Source: an uncultured Desulfosoma sp. (GTDB lineage Bacteria > Desulfobacterota > Syntrophobacteria > Syntrophobacterales > DSM-9756). Taken from it: DNA of 64,000 bases. A model generated the notes under the pieces. That model did no database searches, was not told where the DNA came from, and saw only the letters and a program-made list of their open reading frames with translations. The stretch is taken from assembly GCA_937960435.1 (NCBI GenBank), contig CALGPN010000016.1, forward strand, positions 1 to 64,000, read 5' to 3'. The position numbers and the translations under genes are program-made. Below, piece after piece: positions 26,335 through 35,783 of this stretch. Within the stretch, counting starts at the first letter, position 1. Every line of letters begins with the position of its first letter.

Positions 26335-27408
26335 ATGGTTGGGGTGGTCATGGCCGGAGGATCGGGAACGCGATTTTGGCCCTTGAGCAGGGCTTCGTAT
26401 CCCAAGCAGTTCTTGAAAATCATTGGAGACAAGCCCCTGCTTCGCGTGACCTACGAGCGGATTCGGCGGCTTTTCGCCGACGAGCGGATTCTTGTGGTGG
26501 TTGGGGCGGAGCATGAAGCGGAAACCCGTCGCATTCTCTCCGATACGCAGGTTCAGGTTTTGGTGGAGCCCTTCGGCCGAAACACGGCTCCGTGTGTCGG
26601 GTTAGCCGCTCGCTACGCAGCGTGGATGGGGGTTACAGAGCCGCTGGTGATTCTTCCTGCCGATCACTACATCGCCGATCCTCAGGCCTTTTGCCGTGCC
26701 ATTGAAACGGCCGGGGCCCTGTGCGGGGCCGGTGGCATCGGCACTTTGGGGATTGTTCCAACGAGGCCGGAAACGGGCTACGGCTACATTGAGGCTGCAG
26801 AGGGCAACCCGATGAGCGATGGGGTTTTCGCCGTGGCGCGGTTCGTGGAAAAGCCTCCGCCCCATGTGGCCGCCCAATATTTTCAAAGCGGTCGTCATTA
26901 CTGGAACGCGGGGGTTTTTGTGTCCACGCCCCAGACCCTATTGCAGGAATTTTCGACGCACATGCCGGGCTTCGCCCAGCGCCTCAAAGATTTGGACTCG
27001 GTTTTCGGCACCCCGCGGTTCGTCGATCATTTGGCCTCCATTTATCGCGAGGTGGAAAACATCTCTTTCGATTACGCCATCATGGAAAAGACCACCCAAC
27101 GGGTGTTTGTCGTTCCCGTAAACTGTGGCTGGAGCGATGTGGGTTCTTGGGCCAGTGTCTACGACGTGCGCCGAAAGGAACACGCCGATGCCGAAGGCAA
27201 CATCGTGCAAGGGGACGCCCGAGCGATCCGCTGCCGGGAATGCTTTGTCGTGGCTGAAGGGGGACGCTTTGCGGCGCTCCTTGGTTTGGATCGTGTTCTC
27301 GTGGTGGATACCGAAGACGCTCTGCTTGTGGCCGGTCTTGAAAGCAGCCAGGATGTGCGGGCGATCGTCGAGCATCTGAAAAGTCATGGCCGAAAAGAGC
27401 TTCTATAA
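26335..27408 (+). CDS. manC: Mannose-1-phosphate guanylyltransferase
   Basis: 357-residue single-domain GDP-mannose pyrophosphorylase. The N-terminal [12 protein letters not shown] loop and the YPKQFL segment are diagnostic; GRNTAPC and VEKP follow as expected. The isomerase domain of bifunctional ManC/AlgA is absent. GAGGAGGCAGGAGGGGAG precedes the ATG. It supplies GDP-mannose together with the phosphomannomutase gene at 30891. Confidence 0.93.
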   Translation: MVGVVMAGGSGTRFWPLSRASYPKQFLKIIGDKPLLRVTYERIRRLFADERILVVVGAEHEAETRRILSDTQVQVLVEPFGRNTAPCVGLAARYAAWMGVTEPLVILPADHYIADPQAFCRAIETAGALCGAGGIGTLGIVPTRPETGYGYIEAAEGNPMSDGVFAVARFVEKPPPHVAAQYFQSGRHYWNAGVFVSTPQTLLQEFSTHMPGFAQRLKDLDSVFGTPRFVDHLASIYREVENISFDYAIMEKTTQRVFVVPVNCGWSDVGSWASVYDVRRKEHADAEGNIVQGDARAIRCRECFVVAEGGRFAALLGLDRVLVVDTEDALLVAGLESSQDVRAIVEHLKSHGRKELL

Positions 27409-27937
27409 ATACTGTCCGTACTGTGCCGCCCCGGTGACGCTCAACAATAAAAACCGGCTTTATTGTGCCGCCTGCGATGTGGTGTTCTACAGAAACCCGA
27501 CGGTAGGTGTGGCTGTGGTGGTTTTGGAAAATCAGAACCTGCTCATGGTGCGTCGCCGAGGCCGAGATTCGGGACGATGGTGCATTCCCTGCGGTCACGT
27601 GGAATGGGGTGAAGATGTGCGAGAAGCCGCGGCCCGGGAGCTTTGGGAAGAGACCGGCTTGCAGGTGGAGGTGGGGCCGGTGGTGGCGGTGCACTCCAAT
27701 TTTCACGATCCGGCACAGCTGACCGTAGGAGTCTGGTTTTACGGGCGTCGAATCGGGGGCACACTGCAGGCCGGATCCGATGCGGAAGCTGTGGGGTTCT
27801 TCCCCCTGCAGAGTTTGCCCGAGCCGTTGGCTTTTCCTACGGATGCTCGGGTTTGCGACCTCTTGCGCCGACATGCCCGGCATGGGACGCTGGAGTCTTG
27901 GATAGCGTGCCTAGACAATGGCCAGGGTGGGGGCTGA
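27386..27937 (+). CDS. NUDIX hydrolase with N-terminal zinc ribbon
   Basis: 183-residue protein. A zinc-ribbon (CPYCAAP ... YCAAC, residues about 9-31) precedes a NUDIX domain whose box [20 protein letters not shown] keeps all the metal-binding Glu and Arg residues. The layout resembles ADP-ribose/NADH pyrophosphatase-like NUDIX proteins. It overlaps manC by 23 bases in another frame, so translation is likely coupled. Substrate unknown; nucleotide-sugar or NDP-X clean-up would fit the location. Confidence 0.88.
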   Translation: MAEKSFYKYCPYCAAPVTLNNKNRLYCAACDVVFYRNPTVGVAVVVLENQNLLMVRRRGRDSGRWCIPCGHVEWGEDVREAAARELWEETGLQVEVGPVVAVHSNFHDPAQLTVGVWFYGRRIGGTLQAGSDAEAVGFFPLQSLPEPLAFPTDARVCDLLRRHARHGTLESWIACLDNGQGGG

Positions 27938-28049
27938 TGCAGTGAAGGGCCCTAAAGGCCGGAAATTTTGGGTTCAGTTGAAAAGTATGTATTGTACCGT
28001 GACACTCTGATTCTTCGCAAACGCTTGGAAGTGAAAGGGCGACAAACCC

Positions 28050-29126
28050 ATGGAAACATGGCTTGTGACGGGAGGGGCCGGTTTCATCGGGAGCAATTTT
28101 GTCCATCTGGTGCGCGGCCTTAAAAGGGCTCGAGTCGTGAACCTGGACAAATTGACCTATGCCGGTCACTTGGAATCTCTGGAGCCGCTTGCAAGGGATC
28201 CCGACCATATCTTCGTGCGGGGCGATATCGGCAATGTGGAATTGGTCCTCTACCTCTTGAGCACCTACGGCGTTTCCGTCGTGGTGAATTTCGCGGCGGA
28301 ATCCCATGTGGATCGATCCATCGACGGTCCTGGAGACTTCATCCAGACCAACATCGTGGGGACCTTTCGGCTTCTGGACGCGGCCCGCCACTACTGGAAC
28401 GGACTGAATGCCGACGCCAAGGCTCGGTTTCGGTTTCTGCACATTTCCACCGATGAAGTTTATGGATCTTTAGGGCCTGAGGGCTTTTTCACGGAATCCA
28501 CCCCCTATGCCCCCAATTCACCGTATTCCGCCTCCAAAGCGGCTTCGGATCACCTGGTGCGCGCCTATCATGAAACGTACGGACTGCCCACGCTGACCAC
28601 CAACTGCTCCAACAACTATGGCCCCTATCAGTACCCGGAAAAGTTGATTCCCTTAATGATCCTCAATGCTTTGGAGGGGAAACCCTTACCCATTTACGGC
28701 GATGGGCTGAATGTTCGGGACTGGCTCTACGTGGTGGACCATTGCGAAGCGATCTTGCGGGTGTTGGAGTCGGGCCGCGTGGGAGAGACGTACAACATCG
28801 GCGGTCATAACGAAAAAACCAACGTGGAAGTGGTCCGCACCCTGTGCGAGGTGTTGGAGGAACTGGCCCCCTCGGGGAAAAATCCGGCGATGCAGGCTAA
28901 AGGGGCGCGCTACGAGGACCTCATCACTTTTGTGACCGACCGGCCGGGCCACGATCGGCGCTATGCCATCGACGCGTCGAAAATCGCCCGGGAGCTGGGC
29001 TGGCGGCCTCGCGAGACATTTTCTTCCGGATTGCGCAAGACCGTCCAATGGTATTTGGAGAACAGGGAATGGTGCCGTCGGGTGACGGAAGGCGTTTATG
29101 ATCGAACCCGTTTAGGGACGGTCTGA
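28050..29126 (+). CDS. rfbB: dTDP-glucose 4,6-dehydratase
   Basis: 358-residue extended SDR enzyme that turns dTDP-glucose into dTDP-4-keto-6-deoxyglucose. TGGAGFIGS binds NAD; the catalytic Thr-Asp-Glu block is STDEVYG and the Tyr/Lys pair is [19 protein letters not shown] is typical of RmlB. It precedes the thymidylyltransferase gene. rmlC and rmlD were not seen in the window, so the end sugar need not be rhamnose. Confidence 0.94.
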   Translation: METWLVTGGAGFIGSNFVHLVRGLKRARVVNLDKLTYAGHLESLEPLARDPDHIFVRGDIGNVELVLYLLSTYGVSVVVNFAAESHVDRSIDGPGDFIQTNIVGTFRLLDAARHYWNGLNADAKARFRFLHISTDEVYGSLGPEGFFTESTPYAPNSPYSASKAASDHLVRAYHETYGLPTLTTNCSNNYGPYQYPEKLIPLMILNALEGKPLPIYGDGLNVRDWLYVVDHCEAILRVLESGRVGETYNIGGHNEKTNVEVVRTLCEVLEELAPSGKNPAMQAKGARYEDLITFVTDRPGHDRRYAIDASKIARELGWRPRETFSSGLRKTVQWYLENREWCRRVTEGVYDRTRLGTV

Positions 29127-29297
29127 TCCCCGGCTTCGTAAAGGCCTTCCGATAAAGGCCGGGCCGAGAGGCACGGAATCGGTCTCACTTTTGTGTGTAG
29201 CGGCCCGAGTCCTCCCCGCCGGGGAAGATTCGACCCTTGGATCGTTTTGGGCAAATCCCGAGCCACAGCCCGGGGCGTGGAATGATGGAGGGAAGCG

Positions 29298-30398
29298 ATG
29301 AGCGGCATGAAGCCTGAAGAAATGAAGGCTCTGGTTCTTAGCGGCGGTTCGGGGACCCGGCTTCGTCCTCTGACCTACACCGGGGCTAAGCAGCTGGTGC
29401 CGGTGGCCAACAAGCCCATCCTTTTCTATGTGTTGGAAAACATCGCCGCAGCGGGGATTCGAGATGTGGGCCTTGTGATTGCTCCGGAAACGGGCCAGGA
29501 GGTTATGGAAGCCGTGGGAAACGGCAGCAAATGGGGCCTCAACGCGGAATACATTCTCCAAGAGCGGCCCCTGGGGTTGGCCCACGCCGTGCTCACGGCC
29601 AAGGACTACCTCAAGACCTCCCCGTTTCTCATGTACCTCGGGGACAACCTGATCGGATGTCGGGTACGCGGGGAGGTGGAAAGTTTCCTTCAGGATCCGT
29701 CGATTTCCGCGGCGATTTTTCTCAAAACGGTGCAAAATCCTCGAGCCTTCGGGGTCGCGGTGGTCAACGGCGACGGGCAGGTGGTGGATCTTGTGGAAAA
29801 GCCGGCCGAGCCCCCGTCCAACCTCGCTTTGGTCGGCATCTACCTTTTTCGACCGGAAATTTTCGAAGCCATCGACAATATCCGCCCTTCGGCCCGAGGG
29901 GAGTTGGAGATCACCGATGCCATTTCCTGGCTCATTAAGAGCGGCCGTCGTGTCCACAGCCACATCATCCACACATGGTGGTTGGACACCGGCAAAAAGG
30001 ACGACCTCCTGTTGGCCAACGACACGGTCATGGACGATTGGCTCAAGACGCACATTGCGGGCATGGTGGATCCGCACAGTCAGGTGACGGGGCGAGTCCA
30101 CATCGAAGACGGCGCCCAGTTGATCCGGTCCGTGGTTCGAGGCCCCGTGATCATTGGAGCCGGAGCCAGACTGGTGGAAGCGACCGTCGGACCTTTTACG
30201 GCCATCGGCCCTGGCGTTCTTATTGAACGGTCCACCGTGGACCATTCCGTCATCATGGAGGGGTGCCATATCCGCGATATCGCGCGATTGGAAAATTCGG
30301 TTTTAGGGCGTCGAGTGAAAGTCTGCCCCACATCCACCCCCCACGGTGCCATCAGCCTCATGGTGGGCGATGATTGCGTCATTGAAGTGAAGCGGTAA
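29298..30398 (+). CDS. rfbA: Glucose-1-phosphate thymidylyltransferase, long form
   Basis: 366-residue nucleotidyltransferase. The LSGGSGTRLRPLT loop and KQLVPVANKPI are the dTTP/sugar-phosphate site, and a C-terminal left-handed beta-helix-like part (repeats around VTGRVHIEDGAQLIRS) makes it the long StrD-like form rather than the approximately 290-residue RmlA. GGAGGG lies five bases before the ATG at 29298; further in-frame ATGs follow at 29307 and 29322. It supplies dTDP-glucose for the rfbB product. Confidence 0.9.
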   Translation: MSGMKPEEMKALVLSGGSGTRLRPLTYTGAKQLVPVANKPILFYVLENIAAAGIRDVGLVIAPETGQEVMEAVGNGSKWGLNAEYILQERPLGLAHAVLTAKDYLKTSPFLMYLGDNLIGCRVRGEVESFLQDPSISAAIFLKTVQNPRAFGVAVVNGDGQVVDLVEKPAEPPSNLALVGIYLFRPEIFEAIDNIRPSARGELEITDAISWLIKSGRRVHSHIIHTWWLDTGKKDDLLLANDTVMDDWLKTHIAGMVDPHSQVTGRVHIEDGAQLIRSVVRGPVIIGAGARLVEATVGPFTAIGPGVLIERSTVDHSVIMEGCHIRDIARLENSVLGRRVKVCPTSTPHGAISLMVGDDCVIEVKR

Positions 30399-30524
30399 AA
30401 TTCCTCGGGCGGATATTCATTGACGAGAAGGCGGGGCCTTTGCTAGAAAAACCGCTAAATCTTCAAGATGGGAAGACATGAAGCGGCGGCGTGTCGACAA
30501 GCACCGTTTGGGAAGGAGGTCGTC

Positions 30525-30728
30525 ATGTGGGGAATAGACTTTTTGTGCGCGACGCTCAAACGCAGTTTGGCGAGTATGCTCCCGTGGGACATCCCATGGT
30601 ATGATCCCAGCCATACGGTGTTTTTTGCCGCGCTCTACGGCGCTTTGGGCGTCATCGGCCTTGGGGTGCTCATTGCTGTGCTCATGACCGTCAAACAGCT
30701 CAAAAAAGGCAACGACGCGCCCCACTAG
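30525..30728 (+). CDS. Small single-pass membrane protein, unknown
   Basis: 67-residue protein with one clear hydrophobic segment (FFAALYGALGVIGLGVLIAVLM) near the C-terminus and a short basic tail KQLKKG. A textbook AAGGAGGT precedes the ATG by four bases, which strongly supports expression. It lies between the nucleotide-sugar genes and is followed by its own terminator. I do not recognise the family. Confidence 0.7.
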   Translation: MWGIDFLCATLKRSLASMLPWDIPWYDPSHTVFFAALYGALGVIGLGVLIAVLMTVKQLKKGNDAPH

Positions 30729-30792
30729 AACCTCCGAACCATTTTTCAATGACGCTTATGGCCCCGAAAAGGGCTTTTCCGGCATTGCCTCG

Positions 30793-30818
30793 AAGGCGGT
30801 CCGCAGACCGCCTTTTTC
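30793..30818 (+). terminator. Rho-independent terminator
   Basis: AAGGCGGTC (30793-30801), CGCA loop, GACCGCCTT (30806-30814), then TTT. Nine-base perfect stem downstream of the small membrane protein gene. Confidence 0.8.
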
Positions 30819-30890
30819 GTCCCCAACACTTTGTCGATCCTATCCCCTCGACCGATTCTCAAAAACTGGATCTGAAAAGGAGGGCATTCC

Positions 30891-32249
30891 ATGGACCCGA
30901 AAGCGTTTCGCGAATACGACATTCGCGGCTTGGTGGATAAAGAAATCCACGATGAGGATGTGGTGCGTCTTGGGAAAGCTTTCGCCACTTACCTGGCTCC
31001 GTACGGAAGACGACGTGTGGTGGTGGGGCGGGACTGTCGACTGAGTTCCGATCGGTATCGGGATCTTTTGCTCCAAGGGATGCTTTCCTCGGGCCTCGAC
31101 GTGGTGGATGTGGGGGTGGTGCCCACGCCGCTGTTCTACTTTGCTGTTCGCCATTTGGACCGGGAAGGCGGCATCATGATCACGGCGAGCCATAACCCAC
31201 CGGAATATAATGGTTTCAAAGTCTGCAACGGCTACGACACCATTTCGGGTTCGGAGATTCAAAAACTGAGGGAGGTCATGGAGGCGGGCGATTTCGTGAG
31301 GGGATCGGGAGTCGTGAGCCAATATGACATCGTGACCCCGTATTGGGATTTTGTCTGCGGAAACATTGTGCTGGATCGGCCTTTGCGCGTCGGCATCGAT
31401 GCCGGCAACGCCGTGGGGGGGCCCGTGGCGGTGCCTCTTTTGGAACGGCTCGGCTGCCGCGTGTACCCCTTATACTGTGAGATGGACGGAACGTTCCCCA
31501 ATCATGAACCGGACCCCACGGTCATGGAAAATCTCAAGGACCTGATCGAGCTGGTTCGGCGTGAATCCCTAGACGTGGGCATTGCTTACGACGGCGACTG
31601 CGACCGCTTGGGCGTGGTGGATCACAATGGGAATGTGGTGTACGGCGACAAGCTCATGATCATCTTCGCCCGGGAAATTCTCAGCCGAAAGCCCGGGGCG
31701 GTTTTCATCTCCGAGGTCAAGTGTTCCAAGACGCTTTATGACGACATTCGCAAGCGCGGCGGCACGGCTATTATGTGGCGCACGGGACATTCCCTGATCA
31801 AGGCCAAGATGAAGGAAACCGGCGCTGACCTGGCGGGGGAGATGAGCGGGCACATGTTCTTTAAAGACCGGTACTTCGGTTTTGACGACGGGATCTACGC
31901 CTCGTGCCGTCTCCTGGAAATTTTGGCCAAGACGCGCAAAAGAATCCCGGAACTGTTGGAAGGGGTTCCGGAGACGGTGACGACGCCGGAAATCCGCGTC
32001 GAGTGCCCGGATGAGATCAAGTTCGCGGTTGTGGAGCGCGCCGTAGCGTATTTCAAAAAGGAAGGCTACGACGTCATCGACGTGGATGGGGCGCGCATCG
32101 TGTTTCCGGACGGCTGGGGCCTTGTGCGGGCTTCCAACACCCAGCCGGTTCTCGTCCTGCGCTATGAGGCGGAAACCGAGGCGAGGCTCAAGGAAATCCA
32201 GACCCTCATTGAAGGAACCATTGAAAAAATTCGATCGGGGGCTTTGTAG
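30891..32249 (+). CDS. Phosphomannomutase/phosphoglucomutase
   Basis: 452-residue alpha-D-phosphohexomutase of the ManB/AlgC type. The phosphoserine loop is TASHNPPEYNG near residue 103, the Mg loop is DGDCDRLG, the sugar loop is GEMSGH, and the C-terminal phosphate loop is RASNTQP. It likely makes mannose-1-phosphate for manC and glucose-1-phosphate for rfbA. AAAAGGAGG precedes the ATG. It converges with the dehydrogenase gene, 12 bases apart. Confidence 0.93.
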   Translation: MDPKAFREYDIRGLVDKEIHDEDVVRLGKAFATYLAPYGRRRVVVGRDCRLSSDRYRDLLLQGMLSSGLDVVDVGVVPTPLFYFAVRHLDREGGIMITASHNPPEYNGFKVCNGYDTISGSEIQKLREVMEAGDFVRGSGVVSQYDIVTPYWDFVCGNIVLDRPLRVGIDAGNAVGGPVAVPLLERLGCRVYPLYCEMDGTFPNHEPDPTVMENLKDLIELVRRESLDVGIAYDGDCDRLGVVDHNGNVVYGDKLMIIFAREILSRKPGAVFISEVKCSKTLYDDIRKRGGTAIMWRTGHSLIKAKMKETGADLAGEMSGHMFFKDRYFGFDDGIYASCRLLEILAKTRKRIPELLEGVPETVTTPEIRVECPDEIKFAVVERAVAYFKKEGYDVIDVDGARIVFPDGWGLVRASNTQPVLVLRYEAETEARLKEIQTLIEGTIEKIRSGAL

Positions 32250-32261
32250 GCCCCCCGAGAG

Positions 32262-33575
32262 TCAGGCTTTGACGATTTTTTCCCGGCCGTCCGTAACGCC
32301 CTTTGTGGCGTTTCGAGTGTCGATGACAAGGGGGGCGTGGCGCACAATCCACGAGTAGTCATAGGCGCTGTGATCCGTCAAGATGACCACGGCGTCCATG
32401 GATGCAAGGGTTTCTTCCGTCAGCGGCACGGATTCCTGGTCGAACCGATGCTTGCGGCCGGGTTTCAACTTGGGGATATGGGGATCGTTGTAAAAGACAA
32501 CGGCTCCCCTTTCCTGCAAAAGCTGCATGACCTCGTAGGACGGGGACTCTCGGTCGTCATCGATGTCTTTCTTGTAGGCCACACCCAGGATGAGGATGCG
32601 CGATCCCTTGAGGCACCGGCAGCGATCGTTGAGCGCCTCGGTGATCCGTTCCAGCACATAGTAAGGCATGGAGACGTTCACCTCGCCGGCCAGTTGAATG
32701 AACCGGGTGGCGAAATCATACTCCCGGGCTTTCCACGACAGGTAGAAAGGGTCGATGGGGATACAGTGCCCACCCAAGCCGGGCCCTGGGTAGAACGGCG
32801 TGAATCCGAAAGGCTTAGTGGCCGCGGCCTCGATGACTTCCCAAATGTCGATGCCCATGCGGAAAGCCAGCACTTTGAGCTCGTTGACCAGGGCGATATT
32901 GACGCTGCGGTAGATGTTTTCCAGGAGCTTGGTGAGTTCCGCCACACGGGTGCTGGAAACGGGCACCACGCGGCTGACGGCGTGGCTGTAAAGGCTTTTG
33001 GCGCATTCGAGGCAGGCCGGGGTGACTCCGCCCACCACCTTGGGAATGTTGCCCGTATGATAGTTCGGGTTGCCCGGATCCTCACGCTCGGGCGAGAAAG
33101 CGAGAAAGAAATCCCGCCCCACACGCAGCCCGGTCCGCTCCAGTTTGGGCAGCATGAGTTCTTCGGTTGTTCCGGGATAGGTGGTGCTTTCCAAAACCAC
33201 GAGATGCCCCGGGCGGAGGTGCTGCGCGATGGTTTCCGTGGTGCTTTCGATATAGCGAAGATCGGGTTCCATTTTGTCCGTGAGGGGCGTAGGCACGCAA
33301 ATGACGATGCAGTCGGCTTCCCGAAGCCGCTCGAAGCTGATGGTCACATCCAATTGCCCCGCTTCGAGGAACTTCTGGATCGGCTCGATGGGAATGTGGC
33401 GGATATAGCTCTTGCCGTGGAGCAATGCGTTGATTTTGGCGCTGTCCACATCGAAGCCGATCAGGGGAAACCCCGCTTCCCCGAAACGGATGAGCAGGGG
33501 CAGTCCCACGTAACCCAGCCCAATGACGCCGACCGTGGCTTTCCGATCTTTGATTTTTTGCAACAACGTTTCCAT
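32262..33575 (-). CDS. UDP-N-acetyl-hexosamine 6-dehydrogenase (WbpA/WecC-like)
   Basis: 437-residue nucleotide-sugar dehydrogenase making a UDP-uronic acid with two NAD+. GVIGLGYVGLP is the NAD site, the central domain has the conserved Lys/Asn region (KLLENIYRSVNIALVNEL), and the catalytic Cys is in GLGGHCIPIDPFY. The HCIPIDPFYLSWKA block is closer to UDP-GlcNAc dehydrogenases (WbpA) than to UDP-glucose dehydrogenase. The start at 33575 has GGAGG upstream; a longer frame is open but lacks support. Divergent from the epimerase gene with 89 bases between. Confidence 0.87.
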   Translation of the reverse strand: METLLQKIKDRKATVGVIGLGYVGLPLLIRFGEAGFPLIGFDVDSAKINALLHGKSYIRHIPIEPIQKFLEAGQLDVTISFERLREADCIVICVPTPLTDKMEPDLRYIESTTETIAQHLRPGHLVVLESTTYPGTTEELMLPKLERTGLRVGRDFFLAFSPEREDPGNPNYHTGNIPKVVGGVTPACLECAKSLYSHAVSRVVPVSSTRVAELTKLLENIYRSVNIALVNELKVLAFRMGIDIWEVIEAAATKPFGFTPFYPGPGLGGHCIPIDPFYLSWKAREYDFATRFIQLAGEVNVSMPYYVLERITEALNDRCRCLKGSRILILGVAYKKDIDDDRESPSYEVMQLLQERGAVVFYNDPHIPKLKPGRKHRFDQESVPLTEETLASMDAVVILTDHSAYDYSWIVRHAPLVIDTRNATKGVTDGREKIVKA

Positions 33576-33664
33576 GGGTGTGCAGCCTCCGTCGTTTATT
33601 GGCATGGCGAACGAGGAAAAGTCGATATTGACGCGCATTGTGCCGAAGGTGAGGTCAAAGAGCA

Positions 33665-34702
33665 ATGGAGAAAAGCGAAAGCGGTTCCAGATGCTGCGTC
33701 GTGACGGGCGCGGCCGGTTTTGTGGGCAGCCACCTCTGTGAAAGGCTTTTGGCTTTAGGATATATTGTTGTCGGCGTGGACAATTTCTTCTCCGGCCGTC
33801 GCGAGAACCTCCTTTCTTTCGCCGCCCATCCACGGTTCTTTTTCCACGAGAGGTCCGTGACGGAGTCGCGCTTGCTTCATGAGCTCTATGGCGCGCACGG
33901 TCCTTTCGAAACCGTGTTCCATTTGGCCGCCATTGTGAGTGTGCCGTATTCGATGGACCATCCGGAAGAAACTCTTGAGGTAAATTATGGAGCCACGGTG
34001 CGTCTTTTGAACGAAGCTGAAAAGCTCGGTGTCCGTTCTTTTGTGTTTGCAGGGTCCGCGGCGGAATACGGAACTCAGGACAGGATGCCTTTGCGTGAGA
34101 CCGACGCGGGCTCCTGGACGCGGTGGTTAAGCCCTTACGGAGAGGCCAAATACCGGGCGACGACAGCCGTGGCGTCCACCCGAAGCCCTCTGCGGGGAGT
34201 GTCCCTTCGGTGCTTCAACATCTATGGCCCCCGCCAGGACCCTTCCAGCCCTTACAGCGGCGTCATTTCTCGATTTGTGGACATGGCCGTGGCCGGAAGG
34301 CCTTTGACGATCTTTGGGGATGGGTTCCAGACACGGGATTTTGTATTCGTCGACGACGTGGTGGAGGCGTACTGTCGAGCGGGGATATCCGAGAAAGCGG
34401 ACGATAGCGGTTCGGGTGGGATCTACAATGTGGGTTCGGGGCGCCCCACGTCCATTTTGGACCTTGCCCGCTTGATTTGCCGCTTGACACGGCGTCCGGA
34501 ATCCATAACGTTTTGCTCAGAACGTCCCGGGGACATCCGACACAGCAGGGCAAGCATCGAGGCTATAGCGAGAGGCCTGGGTTGGAGGCCCCGAATCGCC
34601 TTGGAAGAGGGTTTGACAAAAACCATTCAATGGATGCACGGCGAAGCGCAATCCTTGGGGGCAAAAGACTTTCCCGATGGGGACCTCAGCGAAAAAAAGT
34701 GA
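33665..34702 (+). CDS. NAD-dependent nucleotide-sugar epimerase/dehydratase
   Basis: 345-residue extended SDR protein of the GalE/WbpP-like group. TGAAGFVGSH binds NAD, the catalytic centre is GSAAEYG with the YGEAK Tyr/Lys pair, and GDGFQTRDFVFVDDV and PGDIRHS are typical of UDP-sugar 4-epimerases. Divergent with a UDP-HexNAc dehydrogenase, an arrangement that would fit a UDP-HexNAcA pathway. Exact substrate not determinable. Confidence 0.86.
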   Translation: MEKSESGSRCCVVTGAAGFVGSHLCERLLALGYIVVGVDNFFSGRRENLLSFAAHPRFFFHERSVTESRLLHELYGAHGPFETVFHLAAIVSVPYSMDHPEETLEVNYGATVRLLNEAEKLGVRSFVFAGSAAEYGTQDRMPLRETDAGSWTRWLSPYGEAKYRATTAVASTRSPLRGVSLRCFNIYGPRQDPSSPYSGVISRFVDMAVAGRPLTIFGDGFQTRDFVFVDDVVEAYCRAGISEKADDSGSGGIYNVGSGRPTSILDLARLICRLTRRPESITFCSERPGDIRHSRASIEAIARGLGWRPRIALEEGLTKTIQWMHGEAQSLGAKDFPDGDLSEKK

Positions 34703-34713
34703 AGGAGTGAGCT

Positions 34714-35535
34714 GTGAGAAAAGCGATCGTCCTTGGTGTGGCGTGTATGGCGCTGGCGGTTCTGGCGGTCACCTGCAAACCTTCCGGTGATGGCGGGAAG
34801 CTGCCGGTGAGTCGGGCTCTTGAACCCTATCGGGCCATGGACTTTGGGCACCTTGTGGGCATGGAAGGTTTCAGCGATGCTCTTCTCAAGATGCATTTTA
34901 CCCTGTACCAAGGCTATGTCGCCAACACCAACGCTCTGTTGGAAAAGACTCGAGCCTTGGTCAAGGAAGGCAAGGCCGAGGGGCCCGAATACGCCGAATT
35001 GAAAAGACGGTTGGGATTCGAATTCAACGGCATGAAACTTCATGAATACTATTTCGGCAACTTGGGTGGCTCCGGCGTTTTGCCCAAGGACAACGCGTTG
35101 TCCTCGGCCATTGAGGAAAACTTCGGCAGCTTCGAAAATTGGAAGGCGGACTTCATCGCGACCGGACGAATGCGCGGCATCGGTTGGGTTGTCCTCTATC
35201 AGGATCCGGCTACGGGCCGCCTCGTGAACACCTGGATCAACGAACATGAAACCGGTCATCTTGTCGGCTGCGTGCCGCTTCTGGTCATGGATGTTTTCGA
35301 ACACGCGTACGTGACGGATTACGGATTGGACCGAAAGGCTTATATCGAGGCTTTTTTCAAAAATGTGAACTGGAAGGTAGTCCTCCAGCGTTTCGGTGTT
35401 GAAGTGAAAGAGGCCGATTTTCCACAACCCCCGCGATCGGTCCAACCCGGAGTGCCTAAGGGAGAGGAAGCTCGCCCGGCCAAAACCGAAAAACCTTCGA
35501 CCGAGACGGCAAAGTCCGCGGAACGCAAATCCTGA
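34714..35535 (+). CDS. Exported Fe/Mn superoxide dismutase
   Basis: 273-residue SOD with all four metal ligands: His61, His110, Asp193 and His197 (MHFTLYQGY, MKLHEYYFGN, MDVFEHAY). A hydrophobic N-terminal export signal ends AVLAVTCKP; Cys21 could be a lipoprotein cysteine, but Thr before it is an unusual lipobox residue, so either lipoprotein or Sec-secreted. The position that often tells Fe from Mn enzymes lies in the NEHETGH segment and does not decide the metal. A C-terminal tail of about 45 charged residues (PAKTEKPSTET) is extra. Starts with GTG after GAAGGAG, 11 bases behind the epimerase gene. Confidence 0.9.
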   Translation: MRKAIVLGVACMALAVLAVTCKPSGDGGKLPVSRALEPYRAMDFGHLVGMEGFSDALLKMHFTLYQGYVANTNALLEKTRALVKEGKAEGPEYAELKRRLGFEFNGMKLHEYYFGNLGGSGVLPKDNALSSAIEENFGSFENWKADFIATGRMRGIGWVVLYQDPATGRLVNTWINEHETGHLVGCVPLLVMDVFEHAYVTDYGLDRKAYIEAFFKNVNWKVVLQRFGVEVKEADFPQPPRSVQPGVPKGEEARPAKTEKPSTETAKSAERKS

Positions 35536-35707
35536 AGCCACGGCGCTGCCCGCGGGGCCGGCGTCGAGCCCGGCCCGGGAAAGGGGTTTGGCTTTTCTCC
35601 GCCCCGGCGCATTCCGCACGTTTGGAATGATCGCAGGGCAAAATGAGCGCGGGCCGATTGGATTCTGACTCGGATCCGTAGTTCGCGAAATTCTTTTTTG
35701 TCGACGA

Positions 35708-35749
35708 CCCGCTCGGCCTCGAGGAGTCGGCGCGAGCGGGATTTTTTTC
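35708..35749 (+). terminator. Rho-independent terminator after superoxide dismutase
   Basis: CCCGCTCG (35708-35715) pairs with CGAGCGGG (35733-35740), followed by ATTTTTTTC. It lies in the 248-base gap before the GlnD-like gene. Confidence 0.75.
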
Positions 35750-35783
35750 TCTGATGTGATGAAACTCCATAGGAGAGCGCGCT

